From Neptunomonas sp. (GTDB lineage: Bacteria; Pseudomonadota; Gammaproteobacteria; Pseudomonadales; Balneatricaceae), in the NCBI GenBank assembly GCA_004195305.1, contig SDWN01000015.1, forward strand, positions 1-9,150: 9,150 nt of DNA, given 5' to 3'. Of this stretch, positions 1 through 6,781 are shown piece after piece; position 1 is the first letter of the stretch; each line of letters opens with the position of its first letter. Both the position numbers and the translations under genes were made by a program. Below the pieces are notes generated by a model that was given only the letters and a program-made list of their open reading frames with translations, did not search any database and was not told the origin of the DNA.

Positions 1-486
1 GGCCAAGCCGTAACCCGGGTAGAGCGCATCATACCCGGCCATCTCCCGGTCACGCGTTACCTTGGCCAGAATCGATGCCGCACTGATCGCGGCCACCCTG
101 GCGTCGCCCTTGACGACCGCCTCAGCAGGACAAGGCAGTTCCGGGCAACGATTACCATCGATCAACACGTATTCCGGTGCGACCGCCAAGCCCGCCACCG
201 CACGCTGCATCGCCAACATGGTTGCGTGAAGAATATTCAGCTGATCGATTTCGGTAACACTGGCACGCGCAACCGACCAACTCAGCGCCTTGGCTTTAAT
301 TTGTTCAAACAGCGCGGCACGGCGTTTTTCGGTCAACCGCTTCGAGTCCGCCAAGCCTTCAATCGGGTTGGCAGGATCCAGGATCACCGCGGCAGTGACC
401 ACATCACCAAACAACGGCCCGCGGCCAACCTCGTCAACGCCAGCCAGCAGATCACCCTGATAGGCTGTTAGCTCAAACTTATCCAT
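1..486 (-). CDS. rnhB: Ribonuclease HII, 3' end outside the window
   Basis: This enzyme removes single ribonucleotides misincorporated in DNA and cleaves RNA in RNA-DNA hybrids in the cytoplasm. The 162 codons visible here run open to position 1; the family is about 200 residues (E. coli 198), so roughly 35-40 C-terminal residues are missing. The metal-binding and GRG signature GVDEVGRGPL lies at residues 16-25, with catalytic D18 and E19. LIDGN supplies D110, KGD supplies D128, and the conserved ASILAKVTRDR follows at about 137-147. The start is ATG at 484-486, with a GAGGG ribosome binding site at 494-498 (7-nt spacing). It overlaps the lpxB stop by 8 bases (ATGGATAA), which suggests translational coupling. 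Residues 26 and 28 are F and D, where I recall V/C/A and A/P in E. coli, Pseudomonas and others. The N-terminal two thirds otherwise closely resemble the E. coli enzyme. dnaE usually follows in related genomes but is not visible here. Confidence 0.96.
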   Translation of the reverse strand, partial: MDKFELTAYQGDLLAGVDEVGRGPLFGDVVTAAVILDPANPIEGLADSKRLTEKRRAALFEQIKAKALSWSVARASVTEIDQLNILHATMLAMQRAVAGLAVAPEYVLIDGNRCPELPCPAEAVVKGDARVAAISAASILAKVTRDREMAGYDALYPGYGLA

Positions 487-1627
487 GCGCCTGCCCTCGT
501 CGACGCTGCAGCAGCTCTAAAACCGCCTTGGCGGACTCCGCACTGGCATCTCGCCGCAGCAGCTGATGCAGCGCGGTAAAATGGCTCACCTGCTGTTCGG
601 GATGATCCAGCTGCTGCAGCAGTGAATCCGCCAGAGCCTGTGGTGTCGCCTGATCCTGTAACAACTCGGGGACCAGCATGCGATCTGCCAATAGATTGGG
701 CAGGGATACATAGGCCACTTGGATCATGCGCGACAGAATAAAAAAACTCAGCGGCGACAGCCGATAGGACACCACCATCGGCGTTTTCAGCAACATACAC
801 TCCAACGCCGCGGTACCCGATGCCAGCAACACCGCATCAGCCGCCGTCATCAGTTCGCGCGACTGGCCCCTGACCAGCTGCACCGGCAGGTCATCCATGC
901 CGTTCTCAAGCAACGCCTGCAATTGCTGATAGCGCTCCTCATTGACCGCAGGAATTACAAACTTCAGATCGGGCCGCTGCGCTAAACAGCGGCGTGCGGC
1001 AGCGATAAACAGCGGCGCCAGGCGCGATACCTCACCCTCACGACTGCCGGGTAGCAGGGCAATATACTGATCATCGGGGTTGAGCCCCAAGGACTGACGA
1101 GCCTGCTGCACATCGGCAACCAGCGGCAACTGATCCGCCAGGGTATGACCGACAAAACGCGCATCAACCCCCGCCTGGTCATAGAACGCGGCCTCAAACG
1201 GTAACAGGCATAACATCAGGTCGGTTGATTTGACGATCTTGTTGACCCGCTTGCGGCGCCAGGCCCAGATCGACGGGCTGACATAATGCACCGTCGGGAT
1301 AGCGGCCTCACGTAGTGAACGCTCCAGCGGCAGGTTAAAATCGGGGGCGTCGATACCGATAAACAGATCCGGTGGATTTGCCTGCCAATGCTGACGCAAC
1401 TGCTTGCGAATACCCAACAGCTCGCGCAAGCGTCCCAGCACTTCAACCAGCCCCATTACCGACAGCCGCTCCATCGGAAAACGGCTGACCAAGCCCTCGG
1501 CCTGCATCAACGGACCGCCAATACCTTCAAATTCTATCGCTTCAGAGGTGTGCTGTTTAAGCGCGCGCATCAACCCGGCACCGAGGATATCACCCGATGC
1601 CTCTCCGGCCAGGATTCCGATACGCAT
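479..1627 (-). CDS. lpxB: Lipid-A-disaccharide synthase
   Basis: A GT19-family glycosyltransferase that joins UDP-2,3-diacylglucosamine and lipid X to make the tetraacyl disaccharide-1-phosphate of lipid A; a peripheral inner-membrane protein. From ATG at 1625-1627 it has 382 residues, the E. coli length. Visible motifs are GEASGD (8-13), GIDAPDFN (91-98), HYVSPSIWAWRRKR (114-127), FVGHTLAD (158-165), LLPGSREGEVSRL (191-203) and ASGTAALE (269-276), all typical of LpxB. The start is uncertain. The frame also opens with TTG at 1631-1633, directly after the lpxA stop (TAA, 1634-1636), which would add Leu(Met)-Ser in front. Neither start has a Shine-Dalgarno sequence, so initiation probably depends on ribosomes finishing lpxA. 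I prefer the ATG because it gives the usual MRIGILAGEASGD N-terminus. The gene ends in TAA at 479-481, inside the rnhB start region. Confidence 0.97.
   Translation of the reverse strand: MRIGILAGEASGDILGAGLMRALKQHTSEAIEFEGIGGPLMQAEGLVSRFPMERLSVMGLVEVLGRLRELLGIRKQLRQHWQANPPDLFIGIDAPDFNLPLERSLREAAIPTVHYVSPSIWAWRRKRVNKIVKSTDLMLCLLPFEAAFYDQAGVDARFVGHTLADQLPLVADVQQARQSLGLNPDDQYIALLPGSREGEVSRLAPLFIAAARRCLAQRPDLKFVIPAVNEERYQQLQALLENGMDDLPVQLVRGQSRELMTAADAVLLASGTAALECMLLKTPMVVSYRLSPLSFFILSRMIQVAYVSLPNLLADRMLVPELLQDQATPQALADSLLQQLDHPEQQVSHFTALHQLLRRDASAESAKAVLELLQRRRGQAHG
494..498 (-). promoter_or_regulatory. Ribosome binding site of rnhB
   Basis: GAGGG on the minus strand, inside the lpxB coding region, lies 7 nt upstream of the rnhB ATG at 484-486. 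It fixes the rnhB start within the 8-nt overlap with lpxB. Confidence 0.7.
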
Positions 1628-1633
1628 GCTCAA

Positions 1634-2404
1634 TTAGCGAATAATGCCGCGGCTGGAGTCGCGAAGTGACTGGGTCAACAGGGCCACCTCGGGGAACTGC
1701 TGCTGCAATAATTCAAGCTCAACGAGCGCCTGGTCTAATTTCAGCCTTTTGCGATAGACCAATTTATAGGCCTGCTTGAGGGCGCGAATCGCCTCCGGGC
1801 TAAACCCACGACGCTTCAGCCCTTCGGCGTTGATACCATGAGGCGTAGCCGTATTACCCGCAGCCATCACATAAGCGGGCAGATCCTGCGCCAGCATCGA
1901 GGCGGCACCACACATCGAATGAGCACCGATATGGCAGAACTGATGCACCCCGGTTTGACCTCCGACTATCGCATAATCGCCGACCTGAACATGTCCCGCC
2001 AGGGCAACATTGTTGGCCAGGATGATGTTGTCACCCACCTGGCAGTCATGCGCCACATGGACATTGACCATCAGCAGGTTATTGCTGCCGATCCGGGTAA
2101 TGCCTTGATCCTGGATCGTGCCCCGATGCAGGGTGCAACTCTCGCGGATGACATTATTGTCGCCGATAATCAGCTGGGTCGGCTCGTCACGATATTTCTT
2201 ATCCTGACAGGCCTCACCGACGCTGGCGAACTGAAATATCTGGTTATCCTTACCGATCCGGGTTGGCCCTTTGATGACCACATGAGATGCGATCCGACAA
2301 CCTGAACCGATCTCAACACCCGCTCCGATCAGCGTCCAGGGACCGATCTCAACATCGTCGGCAATCTGAGCACTTGGATCTATAATGGCTCGACTATCGA
2401 TCAA
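1634..2404 (-). CDS. lpxA: UDP-N-acetylglucosamine 3-O-acyltransferase
   Basis: First step of lipid A synthesis: transfer of a 3-hydroxyacyl chain from ACP to the 3-OH of UDP-GlcNAc by a cytoplasmic trimer. It has 256 residues (E. coli 262). The N-terminal part (about 1-185) is a left-handed beta-helix of hexapeptide repeats; the C-terminal part (about 190-256) is the helical domain, ending in SRGIIR as in the family. The catalytic histidine is H119 in VHVAHD (E. coli H125), with H116 matching H122 and H154 matching H160. The chain-length ruler position (E. coli G173) is A167 here. The start codon is TTG at 2402-2404. It is supported by AGGAAGG at 2412-2418 with 7-nt spacing and by an N-terminus (IDSRAIIDPSA) like that of Pseudomonas. 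It begins 2 nt after the fabZ stop and ends just before lpxB. Confidence 0.97.
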   Translation of the reverse strand: MIDSRAIIDPSAQIADDVEIGPWTLIGAGVEIGSGCRIASHVVIKGPTRIGKDNQIFQFASVGEACQDKKYRDEPTQLIIGDNNVIRESCTLHRGTIQDQGITRIGSNNLLMVNVHVAHDCQVGDNIILANNVALAGHVQVGDYAIVGGQTGVHQFCHIGAHSMCGAASMLAQDLPAYVMAAGNTATPHGINAEGLKRRGFSPEAIRALKQAYKLVYRKRLKLDQALVELELLQQQFPEVALLTQSLRDSSRGIIR

Positions 2405-2406
2405 AA

Positions 2407-2844
2407 TCAGACCTTCCTATCAGCACACAAGATGGTAGCCGAGCTGACGAGCGCGCCGTCGACCGTTGCCTTGACGGCAAACTTCCAGATGCCGCGCTTC
2501 TCAGACAGGATAGAGGCTTCGAGCTGAAGCCGGTCTCCCGGCACGACCGGACGCTTGAAGCGTAGTTTATCAGAGCCTACAAAGTAATAGATCGAACCAT
2601 CCTGGGGCGTCTTACCCATGGTCTTAAAGCCCAGGATACCCGCCGCCTGCGCCATCGCCTCAACAATCAATACCCCGGGCATAACCGGATGGTCCGGGAA
2701 ATGACCATTAAAGAAAGGCTCATTCACCGTGACATTTTTATACGCGACAATGCTCTCTCCCTCGGTTAGCTCCGTGACCCGATCGACCAGTAAAAACGGG
2801 TAGCGATGGGGTAGATACTGTCGAATTTCATTGATATTCATCAT
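2407..2844 (-). CDS. fabZ: 3-hydroxyacyl-ACP dehydratase FabZ
   Basis: A hotdog-fold dehydratase that converts (3R)-hydroxyacyl-ACP to trans-2-enoyl-ACP in type II fatty-acid synthesis in the cytoplasm. It has 145 residues from the chosen start. The active-site segment NGHFPDHPVMPGVLIVEAMAQ provides the catalytic His (H48) and Glu (E62). LPHRYPFLLVDRV near residue 11 and the late RFKRPVVPGD are also family signatures. Three in-frame starts lie side by side: GTG at 2845-2847, ATG at 2842-2844 and ATG at 2839-2841. An AAGG at 2854-2857 lies 6, 9 and 12 nt upstream of them. I chose the first ATG because it gives MMNINEIRQYLPHRYPF, close to what I recall of Pseudomonas FabZ. Its place between lpxD and lpxA is conserved. 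It draws on the same 3-hydroxyacyl-ACP pool as LpxA and LpxD, so shared transcription helps balance phospholipid against lipid A synthesis (established in E. coli). Confidence 0.96.
   Translation of the reverse strand: MMNINEIRQYLPHRYPFLLVDRVTELTEGESIVAYKNVTVNEPFFNGHFPDHPVMPGVLIVEAMAQAAGILGFKTMGKTPQDGSIYYFVGSDKLRFKRPVVPGDRLQLEASILSEKRGIWKFAVKATVDGALVSSATILCADRKV
2412..2418 (-). promoter_or_regulatory. Ribosome binding site of lpxA (decides the TTG start)
   Basis: AGGAAGG on the minus strand, inside the last codons of fabZ, lies 7 nt upstream of TTG at 2402-2404. A nearly ideal Shine-Dalgarno sequence at ideal spacing is the main argument that lpxA starts at this TTG. Confidence 0.8.
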
Positions 2845-2855
2845 CACGGTAAACC

Positions 2856-3878
2856 TTAGGTGTTGTTCTCATTAACTAGTTTTTCGAGCGCTTTTAAGCG
2901 CACTGCAAGCTCATCCAGATGCTGAAAGCGAATCACATTGCGTCGCCACTTCTTTAACGGCAGGATCCCTGTTCCGGATGCATAGGCCCCTTTCTCCTTC
3001 AGGCTGCCGGTGACGCTGGCCATGCCCCCGACAAAGACATCATCGGCAATCTCAATATGTCCTGCGATACCGGCGCAGCCGCCAACCGTGCAGCGGCGGC
3101 CGATTTTAGTACTGCCAGCCACGGCAGAGCAACCGGCGATGGCCGTATCCGCGCCAATTTCAACATTGTGCGCGATCATCACCTGGTCATCCAGCTTGAC
3201 CCCGTTAGCGATCAGCGTGTCGCCAATCGCGCCGCGGTCGATGGTCGTGCCCGGGCCTATCTCAACATCATCCCCGGTCACAACCCGACCGATCTGATGG
3301 ATCTTTACCCAGCTGCCATTCTGATTGGCAAATCCAAAGCCATCGGCACCGATCACCGCGCCACTGTGGATCAGGTTACGCTTGCCGATTTGAATATCAT
3401 GATACAGGGTCACATTGGCTGCCAAACGGCTGCCTGCGCCGATCCGGCTATTCGCCCCAACCACCGCGTTAGGACCGATCTCAACGTCGGCCTCGATAAC
3501 GACCCCCGCCTCAATCACCGCACCCACCGCAATTTTAGCGCTGGAATCGACCTGAGCACTCGGATCAACGTGCGCCCCGGTTGCCACGCCCACCGGCGTC
3601 GGTGGCCGTGTATCGAACCAGGCGGAGATCCGGGCGTACGCGAGATAGGGGTCGTCAACCACCAGCGCATCGACCGGACAATCCTCGCTCTGACGTTCAT
3701 TAACCAATACCGCCGCCGCCTGCGTCGTCTTCAAATCCTTGAGATAACGAGGATTCGACAGAAAAGAGAGCTGCCCCGGTAGCGCCTTATCGAGCGCCTG
3801 CAAGCCGTCGATTTGTCGCAGTGGATCGCCCACAAGGCGCGCATCTAATGCGGTGGCAATTTGACCCAGACTATACAC
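2856..3878 (-). CDS. lpxD: UDP-3-O-(3-hydroxyacyl)glucosamine N-acyltransferase
   Basis: Third enzyme of lipid A synthesis, adding the N-linked 3-hydroxyacyl chain from ACP to UDP-3-O-acylglucosamine. It has 340 residues (E. coli 341). The N-terminal nucleotide-binding domain covers about 1-100, including LSFLSNPRYLKDL (38-50) and DDPYLAYARI (75-84). A hexapeptide-repeat beta-helix follows to about 310. The C-terminal helix (HLDELAVRLKALEKL) ends the protein. Catalytic His is H237 in MIAHNVEIG (E. coli H239). GADGFGFA (178-185) and TTIDRGAI (211-218) are further LpxD signatures. The start is GTG at 3876-3878, supported by a strong GAGGGAG at 3884-3890 with 5-nt spacing; no ATG fits the expected N-terminus. 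The ribosome binding site overlaps the TAG stop of skp (3890-3892), so the two are probably translationally coupled. The stop TAA at 2856-2858 merges into the fabZ ribosome binding site. Confidence 0.97.
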   Translation of the reverse strand: MYSLGQIATALDARLVGDPLRQIDGLQALDKALPGQLSFLSNPRYLKDLKTTQAAAVLVNERQSEDCPVDALVVDDPYLAYARISAWFDTRPPTPVGVATGAHVDPSAQVDSSAKIAVGAVIEAGVVIEADVEIGPNAVVGANSRIGAGSRLAANVTLYHDIQIGKRNLIHSGAVIGADGFGFANQNGSWVKIHQIGRVVTGDDVEIGPGTTIDRGAIGDTLIANGVKLDDQVMIAHNVEIGADTAIAGCSAVAGSTKIGRRCTVGGCAGIAGHIEIADDVFVGGMASVTGSLKEKGAYASGTGILPLKKWRRNVIRFQHLDELAVRLKALEKLVNENNT

Positions 3879-3883
3879 AGTCG

Positions 3884-3890
3884 CTCCCTC
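3884..3890 (-). promoter_or_regulatory. Ribosome binding site of lpxD (decides the GTG start)
   Basis: GAGGGAG on the minus strand lies 5 nt upstream of GTG at 3876-3878. It overlaps the skp stop codon by one base. Its strength and spacing support a GTG start, where no ATG gives a plausible LpxD N-terminus. Confidence 0.8.
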
Positions 3891-4387
3891 TACAGTTTGT
3901 TCAGCTCATCGACAACACGCTGAGTCAGATCCAGGTTGGGCTGGACATAAACAACGCCTTTTTTATTGACGATGAGATCAAGCTTATCGGCCTCAACGAT
4001 CGCTTGCAGTATCACTTCTAGCTGCGGCCGTAACTGCTGTAAAAACGCCCGTTCACGGCCCTGCGTTTCCTGCTTAAGTCGATTTCCCAGGCGTTGAAAC
4101 TGCTGATATTTCTGCTGTACCAGTGCGGTGAGCTTCTGCCGCTCATCATCACTCATAAAGCTGCCCTCATTTTCCAGCTTGGTCTTAAGGGCAGAGCCCT
4201 CTTCCGAGAGCTGGCGCAGCTCCGCTTCTTCAGCAGAAAACTCCTTCTGTAACTTTTCACGCAGGGTTTGTGCCTGTTTGGACGCAGCTAACGCTCCCTC
4301 CATATCCAACACGCCGATACGCCCCTCGGCCAGCACCAACGCGGGCAGCAGCAACAAACCGATTAAAGCAACTTTGATAGCGTTCAT
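3890..4387 (-). CDS. skp: Periplasmic outer-membrane protein chaperone Skp/OmpH
   Basis: A trimeric periplasmic holdase that carries unfolded beta-barrel proteins from the Sec translocon towards the BAM complex. It has 165 residues (E. coli 161). A signal peptide at 1-20 (MNAIKVALIGLLLLPALVLA) has an Ala-x-Ala-like cleavage site before EG. The mature protein opens with a beta-strand, RIGVLDMEGAL, typical of OmpH. A long charged, Gln/Glu/Lys-rich stretch (about 37-130) forms the helical tentacles. The body closes with LDLIVNKKGVVYV and LTQRVVDEL. Sequence identity to Skp is low, as is usual for this family, so fold pattern and position between bamA and lpxD carry the call. By hand count the mature chain has about 22 basic and 24 acidic residues, so it is not strongly basic as E. 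coli Skp is. ATG at 4385-4387 has AGGAG at 4394-4398. Confidence 0.94.
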   Translation of the reverse strand: MNAIKVALIGLLLLPALVLAEGRIGVLDMEGALAASKQAQTLREKLQKEFSAEEAELRQLSEEGSALKTKLENEGSFMSDDERQKLTALVQQKYQQFQRLGNRLKQETQGRERAFLQQLRPQLEVILQAIVEADKLDLIVNKKGVVYVQPNLDLTQRVVDELNKL

Positions 4388-4393
4388 GGATCT

Positions 4394-4398
4394 CTCCT
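4394..4398 (-). promoter_or_regulatory. Ribosome binding site of skp
   Basis: AGGAG on the minus strand lies 6 nt upstream of ATG at 4385-4387, within the 23-nt bamA-skp spacer. It is the best conventional ATG-plus-Shine-Dalgarno pair in the window, consistent with strong synthesis of this abundant chaperone (inference). Confidence 0.75.
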
Positions 4399-4410
4399 GT
4401 TTACTTGTAA

Positions 4411-6735
4411 TTAAAAGGTACGTCCCAGCGAAAACTGGAAAGTTTCTGTTTGATCAGTCGGCTGTTCCTGCACCGGCATTGACAGCGAGAAAGACATCGG
4501 CCCGACAAAGGTCAACCAGGACAACCCGATTCCCACCGAAGCACTCAGTGAATCCAGCTCAATGGGTAGATCGCAGGCTGCGTTAGCGGTCAGACAGTTG
4601 GTATCAAAAACGCTTCCCGCATCCAAGAACAACAGCGTGCGCATGCTACTCTGCTCCTGTACAAACGGCACCGGAAAGATCAGCTCCGCCGAGCCCGCAA
4701 TCAACACATTACCACCCAGAGGATCGAGTGGGGCACCCTCTTTCACGGAATCATGAGGCCCCAGAGTATTGTTCTTAAAACCGCGTACCGAACTGAAGCC
4801 GCCAGCATTAAAGTTTTTGAAGAAGGGCAGCTTCACTGTATCGCCAAAGCTGTCACCATAGCCCAACGAGGTTTTAAAACTCAACACCCAGCGTTCCGAT
4901 TTGCTCAACGGCTGGTAGATCTGACCGCTGTAGCGCAGCTTATAATAGTCAAGATCACTGCCCGGGCCTGCTAACTCCAGCGACAGGCTCTGGGAATAGC
5001 CGTTGGTCGCCATGATGCCCTTGTTCAGGTGGTTCGATGACCAGCGACCGGTGATCGGAAGCTGGTCGAAACGCTCGCCTTCGGCGGCCACAAAGGCAGT
5101 GATATCCATAGGCACAGCTGCATTCAAACTCAGGTCAAGGCGTTCCGCACCGAGCGATAAACTCAGACGCTGGTAATCGTCGATGGGGTAACCAAAGCTG
5201 ACATTGCCTCCGAAGGAGTCGAGGTTATAGTCGGACAGGTCATCCTCATCAAAGTCCTGCTTGCGGTAATAGAGGCTGAAGCCCCGGCTCACGCCATCGA
5301 CCGTGTAGTAGGGGTCATCGTAGTTAAAACTAAGCTCTTGGGAGCTATCCGCCCGGGTTACCGTGAAGGAGACAAACTTGCCGGAACCGAGGAAGTTCTG
5401 TTGCGAAATACTGGCAGACAGGATCAGACCCGAACTCTGAGAGACACCGATACTGGCAGCCAGGTTTCCCGAAAGCTGCTCCACCACGCTGTATTCCAGA
5501 TCGATCTGATCCTGAGTACCCGGTACGGATGAGGTCTCCAAGTTAACCTGGCTGAAGTAGCCCAGTCGCTCCAGTCGGCTCTTGGATCTTTCCATCAGCC
5601 GGGTCGATGCCCAGCCCGCTTCCATCTGCCGCATCTCCCGACGCAGAACCTCATCAGCAGTGGTGGTATTGCCGGAAAAGTTGATCCGCCGAATGTACAT
5701 ACGATTAGCCGGATCCACATAAAAACGGATCTTGACGGTGTTGCTGGCAGCATCTATTTCAGGGACAGGATTAACATTCGCCAATAAAAAACCCTCGTCA
5801 CCCAGACGGCGAATCAACTGGTCCGACGAGCGCACCATCAATTTACGCGAGAACACCGCTCCGGGGACGATGACCACTTGTGCCCGTAACTCATCTTCCG
5901 GCACTTCAAGGCGTCCCGACAAACTGAACTCACCAAAACGATACAGCTCGCCTTCGGTGATATTGACCGTGATGTAGACATGCTTGCGGTCCGGCGTCAA
6001 AGAGACCTGTGTCGACTCTACCTTGAAGTTGATATAACCCAGATCCAGATAATGTGAGCGTAACCGCTCCAGGTCGCCGCTCAGTTTCTCGCGTGAATAA
6101 CGCGTATCACTGCTGAAGACGTCCCAAAAACCCGGGGTTTTCAGGCTGAACAGATCCGCCAACGCCTCATCGCCAAACACCTTGTTGCCGACAATATTTA
6201 TATGTTCAATGGTGGCAGATTTGCCCTCTTTGATGGTGATATTAAGCCCCAGACGGTTTTCAGGAAGCTCATCCAACTCGGTATTGATCTGGGCACCGTA
6301 ACGCCCTTGAGCCGAATACATGCGTAACAATTCGAGACGTATTTTCTCCAGGGCTGCGCGCTGGAACACCTCGCCTTCGCTCAATCCTAACGTCTTCAAG
6401 CCTTCCATCAAGGCCTTGGTTTCAAGCTCTTTGTTACCCTCAAGGGTGATCTTACTGATCGCGGGGCGCTCTTTGAGCTTAACGATCAACAGGGTACCGT
6501 CGCGAGCCAACTCGATATCGTTAAAAAAACCGGTAGCAAAAAGCGCTTTCGACGCCTGTGCCAAACGAAACTCATCGACCGGATCGCCCTCTTTAAGCGG
6601 AAAGGCACGCAACACCCGACCGAGATCTATCCGCTGCAAGCCATCAAAGCGAATATCACCGATGATAAAACTGTCTGCGACAGCCCAGACGGGGAGACAA
6701 AGAATGAGACAGGCAGTGGCTAGTATACGTCGCAT
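4411..6735 (-). CDS. bamA: Outer-membrane protein assembly factor BamA
   Basis: The essential Omp85 core of the BAM complex, which folds and inserts beta-barrel proteins into the outer membrane. It has 774 residues (E. coli 810). A signal peptide (1-20, cleaved after AVA) is followed by five POTRA domains starting near residues 22, 92, 175, 265 and 346. The barrel covers about 420-774. The Omp85 loop-6 motif is VRGF at 650-653, followed by KNNTLGP. The chain ends in FQFSLGRTF, a typical beta-signal with a C-terminal aromatic residue. Extracellular loop 6 is about 23 residues shorter than in E. coli and lacks its cysteine pair; cysteines 714 and 721 lie in loop 7 instead. The start must be ATG at 6733-6735, because an in-frame TAG at 6742-6744 precedes it with no other start codon between. 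Only a distant GGAAG (6748-6752, 12-nt spacing) resembles a ribosome binding site. The stop is TAA, 23 nt before skp. Confidence 0.98.
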   Translation of the reverse strand: MRRILATACLILCLPVWAVADSFIIGDIRFDGLQRIDLGRVLRAFPLKEGDPVDEFRLAQASKALFATGFFNDIELARDGTLLIVKLKERPAISKITLEGNKELETKALMEGLKTLGLSEGEVFQRAALEKIRLELLRMYSAQGRYGAQINTELDELPENRLGLNITIKEGKSATIEHINIVGNKVFGDEALADLFSLKTPGFWDVFSSDTRYSREKLSGDLERLRSHYLDLGYINFKVESTQVSLTPDRKHVYITVNITEGELYRFGEFSLSGRLEVPEDELRAQVVIVPGAVFSRKLMVRSSDQLIRRLGDEGFLLANVNPVPEIDAASNTVKIRFYVDPANRMYIRRINFSGNTTTADEVLRREMRQMEAGWASTRLMERSKSRLERLGYFSQVNLETSSVPGTQDQIDLEYSVVEQLSGNLAASIGVSQSSGLILSASISQQNFLGSGKFVSFTVTRADSSQELSFNYDDPYYTVDGVSRGFSLYYRKQDFDEDDLSDYNLDSFGGNVSFGYPIDDYQRLSLSLGAERLDLSLNAAVPMDITAFVAAEGERFDQLPITGRWSSNHLNKGIMATNGYSQSLSLELAGPGSDLDYYKLRYSGQIYQPLSKSERWVLSFKTSLGYGDSFGDTVKLPFFKNFNAGGFSSVRGFKNNTLGPHDSVKEGAPLDPLGGNVLIAGSAELIFPVPFVQEQSSMRTLLFLDAGSVFDTNCLTANAACDLPIELDSLSASVGIGLSWLTFVGPMSFSLSMPVQEQPTDQTETFQFSLGRTF

Positions 6736-6781
6736 GCAGGACTACAACTTCCGAAGGATTAGTGTAAAAAAAGCTCGCAAA

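Noticed and set aside
611..622. A perfect 12-bp palindrome, CTGCTGCAGCAG
   Set aside because: It lies in the lpxB coding region and comes from consecutive Leu-Leu-Gln-Gln codons; similar CTG/CAG runs occur elsewhere in the gene.
1838..2305. A 155-codon open frame on the plus strand opposite lpxA
   Set aside because: It is antisense to the LpxA beta-helix, with no ribosome binding site or family features noted.
3057..3782. A 241-codon open frame on the plus strand opposite lpxD
   Set aside because: It lies wholly antisense to a clear LpxD, has no recognisable domain, and is Arg/Asn/Ala/Ile-rich as expected from reading hexapeptide-repeat codons backwards. It is a shadow.
6709..6735. A lipoprotein signal in BamA because of cysteines 9 and 13
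   Set aside because: No hydrophobic stretch precedes C9, LATAC is a poor lipobox, and a standard signal peptidase I site (AVA before D21) fits better.
6746..6752. GGAAGTT before bamA as a sigma-E -35 element
   Set aside because: No matching -10 follows at the right spacing, and the implied start would fall inside the bamA coding region.
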